Positions 44,378 to 52,618 are shown, counted from the stretch's first letter. The stretch is DNA of 55,413 nucleotides from JBHOQX01 sp042408595 (GCA_042408595.1 JBHOQX010000083.1:1-55413); one strand, 5' to 3'. Notes: generated by a model from the sequence alone, not told the origin. Numbers and translations are program-made.

Positions 44378-46591
44378 ATGACGGAACCCATCCGTGTCAT
44401 CTACTGGAACATCGGCGAGGTGCTCGGCTCCCTCGCCGTCTACCTGACGGCGCTCGTCGCCCTGGGCATCATGACCTACGGCGTGCTGCGCGATATCGCC
44501 CGCTGGCGGCGCGGCCGGCCGGACGCCCGCATCTCGCAGATCCCGGCGCGCCTGGCCGAGTCGATCGCGCAGGTCTTCGGACAGAAGCGCGTGCTGCGCG
44601 ACCGCAAGCCCGGCTCGATGCACGCGCTGATCTTCTTCGGTTTCCTGGCGCTCTTCATCGGCACGGACATCATCGCTGTCGAGGAGGACTTCACCGTGCC
44701 GCTGATCGGCCCGGACGCCGGGCGCATCCTCGTCGGCGGGTTCTACCAGAGCTACGAGTTTATCCTCGACACCATGGGCCTGGTCTTCCTGGCCGGGCTA
44801 GGCTGGGCCGCCTGGCGGCGCTATGTGACCAGGCCAGACCGCCTGAACAACCGTGCGACCGACCTGTGGGTGCTGGCGACCATGCTGTTCCTCACGATCA
44901 GCGGCTACCTGCTGGAGGGGCTGCGGCTGGCGAACCAGACGATCGGCGGCGTGGCGGTGTACGATCAGCCGTGGGCGCGCAATTCGTATGTCGGCTACGC
45001 GCTGGCCACGTTCTTCCGCGGCGTCGGCCTGGGCGATGGCTCGCCGGCGGCGCTCGCCGGCCACGCGGCGCTCTGGTTCAGCCATATGGCGATCACCTTC
45101 GCCTTTGTGGCGACCATCCCGTTGTCGAAGTTCAAGCATATCTTCTACACGCCGATCAACACCTTCTTCCGCGACACGCAGCCGAAGGGCGCACTGGAGG
45201 CGATCCCGGGCCTGGAGGCCGAGATCGAGAAGGACGAGCCGCGCCTGGGGATCATGACCCCCACCGATTTTACCTGGAAGCAACGGCTCGATTTCGACGC
45301 CTGCATGAGCTGCGGGCGCTGCCAGAGCAAGTGCCCGGCCACCGCCTCCGGCGCGGAGCTTTCGCCCAAGTTTCTGATCACTAAAATGCACGACCTGCTG
45401 CGCGGTGAGCCGATCCTGCTGCGCGACGGCAGCGTCGCCCGGGTGCATCCGAATGTCGTGACTCAGGGCACGCGCGAGGTGGGCGAGGCCGGCAAGCCGG
45501 CCGATGGGCAGGGCGCGTATCGCGTGATCACCGGCGATGTCGAGACGCTGCCGCTCTACGAGCACGGGCTGTTCACCGCAAACGAGCTGTGGAGCTGCAC
45601 CACATGCCGCGCCTGCATGGAAGAGTGCCCGGCCATGATCGAGCACGTCGATCTGATCGTCGGGCTGCGGCGCAACCTGACGATGATCCAGAGCGAGGTG
45701 CCGGGCGGCGTCAAGCGGGTGCTGGAGGGGATCGAGCGCCAGGGCAACCCATGGCGGCTGCCGGCGCGCGAGCGCATGGCCTGGGCCGACGGGCTGGACG
45801 TGCCGCTGCTCGCCGAGAAGGAGCACGTGGACGTACTCTACTGGGTCGGCTGCGCGCCCAGCTACGACGAGCGCTCGAAGCGCGTCGCCCGCACGATGAT
45901 CGAGCTGTTCCGCCGCGCCGGGGTGGACTTCGCGGTGCTGGGCGAGGAGGAGACCTGCACCGGCGACCCGGCGCGGCGCATGGGCGAAGAGCTGCTCTAC
46001 CAAGAGATGGCGAAGGCCAACGTTGGCACGCTCGGCCAGTACACCTTCAAGACGCTGGTGACGACCTGCGCGCACTGCTTCAACACGATCAGAAACGAGT
46101 ATCCCCAGTTCGGCGGGCGGGCCGGCGTGGATTACGAGGTCATCCACCACACCGAGTTTCTGGCGCGGCTGGTGGCGCAGGGCCGCCTGACGCCGAACGA
46201 GCAGGTGAGCCAGCGGGTGGTGTACCACGACCCGTGCTACATCGGGCGCTACAACGACGTGTACGACGCCCCGCGCTCCGTGCTGCAGGCGATCCCCGGC
46301 CTGCAACTGGTCGAAGCGCCGGACTGGAACCGCCAGCGGGCGATGTGCTGCGGCGGCGGCGGCGGCAACGTCTGGCTCGAAAGCTGGGGCGACCGGAACA
46401 TCAACGCCATCCGTCTGGAACAGTTGCAGCGGGCGAACCCGGAGACGATCGCCGTGGCCTGCCCGTTTTGCATGGTGATGTTCGAGGACGCGACCAAGAA
46501 CAAGGGCGTGGATGAGACACTGGCCCGCAAGGATGTGGCCGAACTGCTGCTGCAGTCGCTGGGGGCGCCGCCGGCGGCCGCCGGGGACTGA
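44378..46591 (+). CDS. Membrane-anchored Fe-S (HdrD/GlpC-like) oxidoreductase
   Basis: A 737-residue fusion. Residues 1-290 form a cytochrome-b-like membrane domain with about five segments (NarI/DsrM-like). Next is a 4Fe-4S pair: CMSCGRCQSKCP near 309 and CTTCRACMEECP near 408. Two CCG domains follow, from 495 (LYWVGCAPSYDERSK) with CAHC near 566, and HDPCYIGRYND near 616 with MCCGGGGG near 658. CCG domains bind noncubane 4Fe-4S clusters in heterodisulfide reductases. It probably passes electrons between membrane quinone and a soluble partner; substrate unknown. GGAAGG precedes the ATG, and the promoter is good. No adjacent electron-transfer subunit. Confidence 0.9.
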   Translation: MTEPIRVIYWNIGEVLGSLAVYLTALVALGIMTYGVLRDIARWRRGRPDARISQIPARLAESIAQVFGQKRVLRDRKPGSMHALIFFGFLALFIGTDIIAVEEDFTVPLIGPDAGRILVGGFYQSYEFILDTMGLVFLAGLGWAAWRRYVTRPDRLNNRATDLWVLATMLFLTISGYLLEGLRLANQTIGGVAVYDQPWARNSYVGYALATFFRGVGLGDGSPAALAGHAALWFSHMAITFAFVATIPLSKFKHIFYTPINTFFRDTQPKGALEAIPGLEAEIEKDEPRLGIMTPTDFTWKQRLDFDACMSCGRCQSKCPATASGAELSPKFLITKMHDLLRGEPILLRDGSVARVHPNVVTQGTREVGEAGKPADGQGAYRVITGDVETLPLYEHGLFTANELWSCTTCRACMEECPAMIEHVDLIVGLRRNLTMIQSEVPGGVKRVLEGIERQGNPWRLPARERMAWADGLDVPLLAEKEHVDVLYWVGCAPSYDERSKRVARTMIELFRRAGVDFAVLGEEETCTGDPARRMGEELLYQEMAKANVGTLGQYTFKTLVTTCAHCFNTIRNEYPQFGGRAGVDYEVIHHTEFLARLVAQGRLTPNEQVSQRVVYHDPCYIGRYNDVYDAPRSVLQAIPGLQLVEAPDWNRQRAMCCGGGGGNVWLESWGDRNINAIRLEQLQRANPETIAVACPFCMVMFEDATKNKGVDETLARKDVAELLLQSLGAPPAAAGD

Positions 46592-46761
46592 GCGGGGCCG
46601 CCGCGCCGCGACTCGCGCGGTCCAACCGGCCGATCGGAGCGGGGTACGCCGGGTGCGGCAGCCACATGGCTGTCGCGCTCCCTTTTGTCATCCGGCCGTC
46701 ATCGGACTGTAGGCGGCATGTGATAGGATGGCGCCAATCGTTTCGACTCGCGAGGCACGTC

Positions 46762-47259
46762 ATGCAGACCGCGCTCATCCCCGCGACCGCCGCCGACCGG
46801 CCGGTGCTTGCCCGCCTCGCGCAGCTCTGCCTGCACGACCTGAGCGCGTCCGAGCCGCTGGAGATCGGCGAGGACGGCCTGTTCCCCAGCGATTTTCTCG
46901 CACCCTACGGCGATGACCCGAATCACCGGGCCTACCTGCTGCGCGCCGGCCCCCTGCTGGCCGGGTTCGCGCTGGTGAACCGCAGCAGCCGGCTGGCCGG
47001 CCCGTTCGCCGGCAGCGCCGTGGCGCTCTTCTTTGTGCTGCGCCGCTACCGCCGCCAGGGAGTCGGGCGGGCGGCAGCACGGCTGCTGTTCGACGCGACG
47101 CCCGGCCTGTGGGAGGTCGCCACGCCGGCGGCGAATGTGCCCGCCGCCGCCTTCTGGCGCAGCACGGTGGACAGCTACACCGCCGGGCGGTACCATGAGC
47201 ACTGGCTCCAGGCGCCGGACTGGTCAGGGCCGGTGCAGCGGTTCAACGCGCCGCCGTGA
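46762..47259 (+). CDS. GNAT acetyltransferase
   Basis: A 165-residue predicted N-acetyltransferase. The acetyl-CoA motif is FVLRRYRRQGVGRAAARLLFD near residue 92, then VPAAAFWRSTVDSYT near 132. Aromatic and charged residues in the C-terminal YHEHWLQAPDWSGP fit substrate contacts. Ribosome binding site GAGG at 46752. The gene has no operon partner; upstream is the Fe-S protein. Substrate unknown. Confidence 0.82.
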   Translation: MQTALIPATAADRPVLARLAQLCLHDLSASEPLEIGEDGLFPSDFLAPYGDDPNHRAYLLRAGPLLAGFALVNRSSRLAGPFAGSAVALFFVLRRYRRQGVGRAAARLLFDATPGLWEVATPAANVPAAAFWRSTVDSYTAGRYHEHWLQAPDWSGPVQRFNAPP

Positions 47260-47338
47260 CACCAGGGCCGCAGGCCGGCGGCAGGGGATGCGAGCGCTCC
47301 CCAGCGTGTACATCTTATGGATACGGACTGACGTTGTG

Positions 47339-47352
47339 CCGCCTGCAGGCGG
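47339..47352. promoter_or_regulatory. Perfect 14-base palindrome before iolC
   Basis: CCGCCTGCAGGCGG, 35 bases upstream of the iolC start. A possible operator; no regulator gene is adjacent. Confidence 0.35.
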
Positions 47353-47386
47353 TTGGGCGGTGATCATTTCCGGTTGAAACATCGGT

Positions 47387-48412
47387 ATGACACACAACGA
47401 CTTCGACCTCCTGTGCATGGGCCGCTCGTCGATCGACCTGTACTCGAACGACATCGGCGCGCCGTTTGAGGCGATCACCAGCTTCGCCGCCTACGTGGGC
47501 GGCTGCCCGACAAACATCGCCGTCGGCGCGCAGCGGCTGGGGCTGCGCACCGCCCTGCTCACCGCTGTCGGCCCCGACCCGGTCGGCGGCTTCATCACCA
47601 GCTTCCTGCGCCGCGAAGGGGTGGAGACCGCCTTCATCCCCACCAAACCGGGCCGGCGCACCAGCGCGGTGCTGCTCGGCATCGAGCCGCCGGACCGCTT
47701 CCCGCTCACCTACTACCGCGACAACTGCGCCGATGTCGAGTTGACGATCGATGATGTGCTGGCCGCGCCGGTGGCCCGCAGCCGCGTGCTGCTGATCTCC
47801 GGCACCGGGCTGAGCCGCGAGCCGGCCCGCAGCGCCACGCTCTTCGCCGCCGAGCTGGCGCGCGACGCTGGCGCGACCGTCGCGCTCGACCTCGACTTCC
47901 GCCCCGACCAGTGGCACGATCCGCGGGCCTTCGGAGTCGCGGTCCGCTCTGTGCTGCGCCTGGTCGATCTTGTGCTCGGCACCGAAGACGAGATCAACGC
48001 CGCGCTGCTGCGCGACCCGGCCGCCCTGCGCCTGACGCACTCGCAGGTCTCCGACACGCGGGTGGCCGGCGATGTCGAGGCCGCCGTCATGACCCTGCTG
48101 GGCTACGGCCCGCGCGTGTTGCTGCAGAAGCGCGGCGCGGAGGGTTCACGCGTCCACCTGCGGCGCAGCGACGGGCGGATCGAGCGGATCGACGCGCCGG
48201 GGTACCCGGTCCAGGTCGCTAATATCCTTGGCGCGGGGGACGCCTTCGCCGCCGGGGCGCTCTACGGCTACATCCAGGGGTGGGAGTGGCGCATGGCGGC
48301 GCGGCTGGGCAACGCCTGCGGCGCGATCGTCGTTACCCGCCACGGCTGCGCCAACTTCACCCCGACCCTCGACGAAGTGCAGGCGTTCGTCGCCAGGCGA
48401 GGCGGACTGTGA
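47387..48412 (+). CDS. iolC: 5-dehydro-2-deoxygluconokinase (PfkB family)
   Basis: A 341-residue PfkB-family sugar kinase. It begins FDLLCMGRSSIDLYSNDIGAPFE, a start typical of IolC, with GGCPTNIAVGAQRLGLRTAL near 42, TYYRDNCADVEL near 108 and the catalytic NILGAGDAFAAGALYG near 280, with D288 by count as base. In myo-inositol catabolism it phosphorylates 5-dehydro-2-deoxy-D-gluconate before aldol cleavage. No other complete iol gene is present; a fragment of an iolA/mmsA-type gene overlaps its stop codon by one base. No good ribosome binding site is seen, but the upstream frame contains no competing ATG. Identification by signature regions is good. Confidence 0.88.
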   Translation: MTHNDFDLLCMGRSSIDLYSNDIGAPFEAITSFAAYVGGCPTNIAVGAQRLGLRTALLTAVGPDPVGGFITSFLRREGVETAFIPTKPGRRTSAVLLGIEPPDRFPLTYYRDNCADVELTIDDVLAAPVARSRVLLISGTGLSREPARSATLFAAELARDAGATVALDLDFRPDQWHDPRAFGVAVRSVLRLVDLVLGTEDEINAALLRDPAALRLTHSQVSDTRVAGDVEAAVMTLLGYGPRVLLQKRGAEGSRVHLRRSDGRIERIDAPGYPVQVANILGAGDAFAAGALYGYIQGWEWRMAARLGNACGAIVVTRHGCANFTPTLDEVQAFVARRGGL

Positions 48413-48555
48413 TGCCCCCCGAAACCATCCGGCGCACCCCGGCCACCGAGCGCGTCCAATATCTGTTCAAACTGAAGGGCCTGATCGAAGCGCATCTCGA
48501 TGAGCTGGCGCGGAGCATCACCCAGGAATGCGGCAAGACGCTGGCCGAAGGAGTG
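48412..48555 (+). pseudogene. Remnant of methylmalonate-semialdehyde dehydrogenase (mmsA/iolA-like)
   Basis: From ATG 48412 the frame encodes MPPETIRRTPATERVQYLFK, then continues to GKTLAE at about residue 46. This matches the segment TPAVERVQYLFRLK...ARTITRECGKTLAE near residues 50-90 of MmsA/IolA aldehyde dehydrogenases. The rest of the 490-residue enzyme, including cofactor and catalytic domains, is gone. The frame runs on to a stop at 48615 inside the next gene. The ATG overlaps the iolC stop, so a short peptide could be made, but it cannot be an enzyme. It implies a deletion that fused the scrap to the HAD gene. Confidence 0.7.
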
Positions 48556-48572
48556 GAGCCGCAGGTTCTAGC

Positions 48573-49277
48573 ATGGCGATCGACCTCTACGTGTTCGACA
48601 AGGACGGCACGCTGATCGACTTCCACGCGATGTGGAGCGGCTGGGCGCGGGCGATCGGCCGTGCGCTGGACGCGGCGGCGGATGCAACCGTGACGCCGCG
48701 CCTGGCGCGGCTCTGGGGCTTCGACCCGGACGCCGGGACGGTCGATCCCCGCGGCGCGCTGGCGACCGCGCCGATGGCCGAGCTCCGGGCCCTGGCCGGG
48801 CAGGCCGTCGCCGCGGCGGGCCGCCCTAATGCCGCAGCGCTGGTCGCCGCCATCTGGCGCCCGCCCGACCCGCTGGCGCTGGCACGCCCGCTGGCCGACC
48901 TGCCAGCGCTGTTCGGCGCGCTGCGGGCCGCCGGCGCGAAGATCGCCGTGGCGACCACCGACGACCGCGCCCCGACCGTGGCGACACTGGCAGCGCTGGG
49001 CCTGGCTCCGCTGGTGGACGCGCTCGGCTGCGGCGACGACGGCCTGCCGCTCAAGCCCGCACCGGACGTGTTTCTGGCGATCTGCCGCGGGCTGGGCGTG
49101 CCGCCGGCCCGCGCCGCCATGGTCGGCGACACCCTGGCCGACATGCGGATGGGGCGCGCCGCCGGGGCCGGGCGGGTGATCGGCGTCCTCTCCGGCGCGG
49201 GCACCGCCGAGCTGCTCGGCCCGCTGGCGGACATGCTCATCCCGTCCGTCGCGGCGCTGCGGCCAGGAGTGCCATGA
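48573..49277 (+). CDS. HAD-superfamily hydrolase
   Basis: A 234-residue phosphatase-like protein. Motif I is LYVFDKDGTLIDF (residues 4-16, Asp nucleophile D8), motif II threonine in VATTDDRAP near 127, motif III lysine in LPLKPAPDVFLAI near 164, and motif IV MVGDTLADMRMGRAAGAG near 186. The cap is an alpha-helical domain of about 90 residues (type C1). Such proteins dephosphorylate small metabolites, often sugar phosphates or phosphoglycolate. It starts just after the mmsA scrap and may be cotranscribed with iolC, so a sugar-phosphate substrate is a fair guess. The start is 13 bases after GGAG. Confidence 0.88.
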   Translation: MAIDLYVFDKDGTLIDFHAMWSGWARAIGRALDAAADATVTPRLARLWGFDPDAGTVDPRGALATAPMAELRALAGQAVAAAGRPNAAALVAAIWRPPDPLALARPLADLPALFGALRAAGAKIAVATTDDRAPTVATLAALGLAPLVDALGCGDDGLPLKPAPDVFLAICRGLGVPPARAAMVGDTLADMRMGRAAGAGRVIGVLSGAGTAELLGPLADMLIPSVAALRPGVP

Positions 49278-49572
49278 TCGCCGTACGCAGGTTGGTCTCA
49301 TGCGGGACGGGTCGCCGGACCCGGTGAGAGCGGGATGCGCCTCCACAATCGCGTGCCGAGGAGCGGCACGCGCCGCGGCATGCATCGTCTCGGAAAGCGT
49401 GATGATGTCGCTTCCGGTCTTCAGGTTCAGCGTGCCAGAGCAGCCAGTATGTGCTCGGCCCAGGTCACAGCGCAGCCCTGGTCCACGCTCGCAGGAGTCC
49501 TCTTCGAGAGGGACAAGTGCGTGGTGTACCGCCTTCAAACGGCGCACGACAGAGCAGCGCCGTCGGGTGGGG
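49278..49572. other. Gene-free spacer upstream of integron platform
   Basis: About 295 bases between the HAD gene and the stop codon of intI. No supported reading frame, no attC-like fold recognised. It ends where the integron begins. Confidence 0.5.
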
Positions 49573-50538
49573 CTACCCATCGAGCGGGCTGCGGACGCCG
49601 CGCCCGCCGCGATTCAACACATGCGTGTAGATCATCGTCGTCTTGACATCGCTATGCCCGAGCAATTCCTGGATCGTTCGGATGTCGTAGCCGTCTTCGA
49701 GCAGGTGGGTCGCGAAACTATGGCGCAGGGTGTGGCATGTCACATGTTTTGGCACACTGGCAAGCTGCGCCGCGCGCTTCACAGCCTTCTGTAATCCGCT
49801 TTCATCGACATGATGCCGCCGCACGATACCGGTGCGCGGGTCTGACGAGCGCCGTTCAGCGGGAAAAACATACTGCCAGATCCAGTCGTGCTCGGCGTTG
49901 GGATATTTGTGTGCCAGGGCATTGGGCAGGTAGACGCGGCCATACCCCTGGCGCAGATCCTCCTCGTGGAGGAGCCTGACGTGGTCGAGCTGGGCTTGGA
50001 GTGGGGCAATCAATCGCTCGGGGAGCATGGTGCGTCGATCTTTGGCACCCTTGCCGTCACGGACGACCAGCTGCCGCTGGCCGAAATCCAGATCTTTGAC
50101 CCGCAAGCGCACGCATTCCATCAAGCGGAGGCCGCTGCCATAGAGCAGTTGCGCCATCAGCTGATGCGTGCCGGTGAGCGCCACCAGCACGCGCCGCACC
50201 TCCTCACGTGTCAGCACCGTCGGCAACCGTTGCGGTTGCTTTGCACGCACAGCCTGGAGATGGCCCTCCAGTGGCTGATCCAACACCTCGGCATACAAAA
50301 ACAGCAGCGCGCTTAACGCCTGGTTCTGGGTCGAGGCAGCCACCTGCTGGGTCACGGCGAGGTCGGTCAGGAAAGCGTTGACCTCGGGCAAGCCGAGCTC
50401 CTGGGGATGGCGCTTACCGTGGAACAGGATGAAGCGACGGATCCAAGCGACATACGCCTCTTCGGTGCGCATGGCATAATGCTTGCGGCGCAGCGCCTGG
50501 CGCACGCGGTCAAGCAGGCGAGGGGCATGCTCAGACAT
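49573..50538 (-). CDS. intI: Integron integrase (tyrosine recombinase)
   Basis: A 321-residue IntI-type tyrosine recombinase that inserts and excises cassettes at attI and attC. The catalytic set is R138 (YGSGLRLMEC), H269 and R272 (TCHTLRHSF), H295 (ELLGHSD) and Y304 (TMIYTHVL). The integron-specific extra domain is clear at about 190-240: GRVYLPNALAHKYPNAEHDW and VFPAERRSSDPRTG, with RRHH at 240-243. This domain separates IntI from XerC/XerD. C-terminal RGGRGVRSPLD is also typical. The start at 50538 gives the family length with GAGAG upstream; earlier in-frame ATG codons would read through attI and Pc. Confidence 0.95.
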   Translation of the reverse strand: MSEHAPRLLDRVRQALRRKHYAMRTEEAYVAWIRRFILFHGKRHPQELGLPEVNAFLTDLAVTQQVAASTQNQALSALLFLYAEVLDQPLEGHLQAVRAKQPQRLPTVLTREEVRRVLVALTGTHQLMAQLLYGSGLRLMECVRLRVKDLDFGQRQLVVRDGKGAKDRRTMLPERLIAPLQAQLDHVRLLHEEDLRQGYGRVYLPNALAHKYPNAEHDWIWQYVFPAERRSSDPRTGIVRRHHVDESGLQKAVKRAAQLASVPKHVTCHTLRHSFATHLLEDGYDIRTIQELLGHSDVKTTMIYTHVLNRGGRGVRSPLDG

Positions 50539-50551
50539 AACAAATTCTCTC

Positions 50552-50580
50552 TTGACAAGCAGCGATGGCCCATGTACACT
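50552..50580 (+). promoter_or_regulatory. Pc-like cassette promoter
   Basis: TTGACA (50552-50557), 17-base spacer, TACACT (50575-50580). It points from the platform into the cassettes, starting 14 bases upstream of the intI start codon. Class 1 Pc promoters have the same -35, spacer and a similar -10 (TAAACT). It should drive the first cassette or two. Confidence 0.8.
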
Positions 50581-50590
50581 GGCCCTGGTG

Positions 50591-50735
50591 GGACAACTGT
50601 CCATGTATATACCGTCCTGGGGTGGTGGGAAGATGCGGGTCGGTCGAACATGTGCGGCGGGGCAGCTTCGGACGACAACCGTCGCTGTAGTGCCAAGGGA
50701 TAGGACGACACTTGTCCGTCTACTATAAGTTGGAC
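50591..50735 (+). other. Putative attI recombination site
   Basis: The core is GTTGGAC at 50729-50735, complementary to R'' of the first cassette's attC, so the crossover falls between 50729 and 50730. Upstream copies of a GGACRAC-type word lie at 50591-50597 (in GGACA-ac-TGTCC), 50670-50676 and 50703-50709. These resemble the direct repeats that bind IntI in attI1, but their role here is inferred only. The left limit is a guess. Confidence 0.65.
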
Positions 50736-50840
50736 GGCGAGCCATCAATCCTATACTAAACGCAGCGCTCCTAGGATCGCACTCGTATGCTCAAGAAACC
50801 GCTCTGCCGGACAATACCCGCTGTTTCCAACGACGCGGTA

Positions 50841-50849
50841 TGGTAGAAT
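50841..50849 (+). promoter_or_regulatory. Internal promoter of cassette 1
   Basis: Extended -10 box TGGTAGAAT, 31 bases before the start codon at 50881; identical to 41863-41871. It would let the cassette gene be expressed without Pc. Confidence 0.55.
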
Positions 50850-50880
50850 GAGCAACATTATCCTGTAGGAGATGTGAGTG

Positions 50881-51399
50881 ATGCGGTTGAAAGCATACAT
50901 TCGCAACGACAACACCTACAAGAAAGCCATCATCTCCGAGTGGCCAGGAGCTGGTGTGTATCTCTTTCTCTACGACACTGTTGAGGATGCAGCTTGTTGT
51001 GCAGACTTATGGTTCGAAACGATTGCCGACGCGCAAGCCGACGCGCATGAGCAATTCGGACTTGGCCAACAGGAGTGGAGGATTATTGCAGATGCCCTGC
51101 CAGGAATGCAACACGATTGGGAACGACCTACGCGTGCAGTTCGCAATGCCCACGGAACTATTGAACTTATCTCATATGAAGAGGATGAGGTGCCGCTTAT
51201 CACTACTCTAGACAGTGAGTATGGGAAGTCGCTTGATAGCGTTGATGCGACGCTTGTTGCCGAAGTACAGGCGTTAGGCCAAAACGGCCAGCCGATTACA
51301 GCAATCAAGTTGTATAAGGAAAAAGTAGGTGTTGGTCTGCGCGAAGCCAAATACGTGGTTGAACGACTGATTGACCAGATATATCGGTCGAACACCTAA
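50881..51399 (+). CDS. Cassette 1 protein with ribosomal L7/L12-like C-terminal motif
   Basis: A 172-residue protein. The first 90 residues (YLFLYDTVEDAACCADLWFETIADAQADAHEQFG) match no family that I recognise, though the pattern is like small immunity or adaptor proteins. The last 40 residues, QPITAIKLYKEKVGVGLREAKYVVERL, match the C-terminal domain of ribosomal protein bL12, which contacts translation factors. Such a tail is also found in unrelated small proteins. GGAG lies 9 bases before the ATG. Lies in the first cassette (50730-51561), so it is expressed most strongly if Pc is active. Function unknown. Confidence 0.75.
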   Translation: MRLKAYIRNDNTYKKAIISEWPGAGVYLFLYDTVEDAACCADLWFETIADAQADAHEQFGLGQQEWRIIADALPGMQHDWERPTRAVRNAHGTIELISYEEDEVPLITTLDSEYGKSLDSVDATLVAEVQALGQNGQPITAIKLYKEKVGVGLREAKYVVERLIDQIYRSNT

Positions 51400-51442
51400 T
51401 CAACCCGATTTTGCTCATTGATATGCCTTATGCTAGGTCGCC

Positions 51443-51567
51443 GTCCAACACCGCATTCCAGCCGACGCCGCTGCGCGGCGACAAGATCAGGGCCATTTTG
51501 GCAGCCAGATGCGCTCAATCGTCATTCCGTTCTATAGTGCGGCGCGGCTGAATGCTAGTCGTTGGGC
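51443..51567 (+). other. attC1 recombination site
   Basis: R'' GTCCAAC (51443-51449), L'' region CGCATTCCAGCCGACG (51452-51467), L' region GCGGCTGAATGC (51544-51555), R' GTTGGGC (51561-51567). The L arms pair as GCATTCAGCCG with one extra C in the left arm, an extrahelical base as attC folds require. Length about 125 bases. Confidence 0.88.
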
Positions 51568-51644
51568 GGCAAACTCGTGAGTACAACCTTTTGTACTATA
51601 CTACCCTCAGGCTCAGGCAATCTGAAGGGAAGGAGAAGGTAGTA

Positions 51645-52274
51645 ATGGTTACCGGACAAGTGCCTTCTTGGAGCATCCGCTGTGACTTCGATACTGGCCT
51701 GCAATTTGCCAGCTTCATCGCTCGTCATCTCTCTATTGATCCATCTGCTACTCCTTCCTTGATGCAGCAGGAAGAAGTCGCTTGGCGAGACTGGTGGTCA
51801 CGCTTACTTACCAATACTTTGCAGCAAGCGATGAGTACTATCGAGCGAAGCCTCTCACCATCGTCGAAGGCGTATTTTACACTTCTCCAATCACAACTCC
51901 AATCAACCTTTCATCCTCCTGAGTTTCCACATCTTGCCACAACACCACAGCTCCAAGCGCTCTGTCGTGAACAGTGGCCAGCATTTCAGCAATGGTGGGA
52001 AACCCAAAGCGGTGGTAAGGAGCAACTGTCCTCACAGCTTTCTGCTCAACTCCATCGTCTCAAACTCCACCAACTTGTAGCGCGTTGTAGCAAAGTGCAG
52101 CGCAAGAAACAGATCCAACCATTTCAGCTTATCATTGAGTTTGTTCATTGGCCGAGCGAGTATACCAAGCAACTTTCCGAAACAATACTGGTAGTTGGTC
52201 GTCGGTACTTGGAAGCGAATCGACAAGAGCAGTTTCGAGAACGATTAACCCCGATCATCGAACGTCTTGTCTAG
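51645..52274 (+). CDS. Cassette 2 protein of unknown function
   Basis: A 209-residue soluble protein without recognised family. It is rich in Gln and Ser (about 30 Q), with no signal peptide, membrane segment or metal motif. Trp-rich segments VAWRDWWSRLL and PAFQQWWETQ lie near residues 44 and 118. The C-terminus is a helix of EANRQEQFRERLTPIIERL. The ATG at 51645 has GGAAGGAG upstream, 83 bases from the cassette start; an earlier ATG at 51552 overlaps attC1 and is unlikely. AT content is higher than in the chromosomal genes, as usual for cassette genes. Confidence 0.75.
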   Translation: MVTGQVPSWSIRCDFDTGLQFASFIARHLSIDPSATPSLMQQEEVAWRDWWSRLLTNTLQQAMSTIERSLSPSSKAYFTLLQSQLQSTFHPPEFPHLATTPQLQALCREQWPAFQQWWETQSGGKEQLSSQLSAQLHRLKLHQLVARCSKVQRKKQIQPFQLIIEFVHWPSEYTKQLSETILVVGRRYLEANRQEQFRERLTPIIERLV

Positions 52275-52300
52275 CCAATGCTCCACCAAGCCTCGTTGCC

Positions 52301-52427
52301 GCCCAACAATCGCTTCCAGTCCGACGGCCTTGCCGCAGCGATTTTGCTAGCCAGAAGCAGCAGAAATGCTTTCCTATCCTATCGTGCGTTCCTCCGCAAG
52401 GCCGCGGCTGAAGCTTGGTCGTTGGGC
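52301..52427 (+). other. attC2 recombination site
   Basis: R'' GCCCAAC (52301-52307), L'' CGCTTCCAGTCCGACG (52311-52326), L' GCGGCTGAAGC (52404-52414), R' GTTGGGC (52421-52427). A long inner stem pairs GGCCTTGC (52326-52333) with GCAAGGCC (52396-52403). R'' and R' are fully complementary. Confidence 0.9.
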
Positions 52428-52618
52428 GGCAACCAAGCCCGTGCCAGACTTTCCGCCTTACCCACCCTACCATCCCATCAACCATACTACACAGAGCGAA
52501 GGCTGCCACTACACGCTAGTCTCTCCACCACAAGACTGATCTCATCAGAAGGCAAAGCCCTTATCCTCTACTCAGCCTGCTTGGACAGAACCTGACAGGA
52601 CAACAGCAGAGGGAGCCT

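Noticed and set aside
50539..50748. N-terminal extension of IntI through an upstream ATG
   Set aside because: Would cover the Pc promoter and part of attI; IntI proteins begin at the point matched by ATG 50538.
52278..52595. Small reading frame across attC2
   Set aside because: It spans a structured recombination site and has no recognised product.
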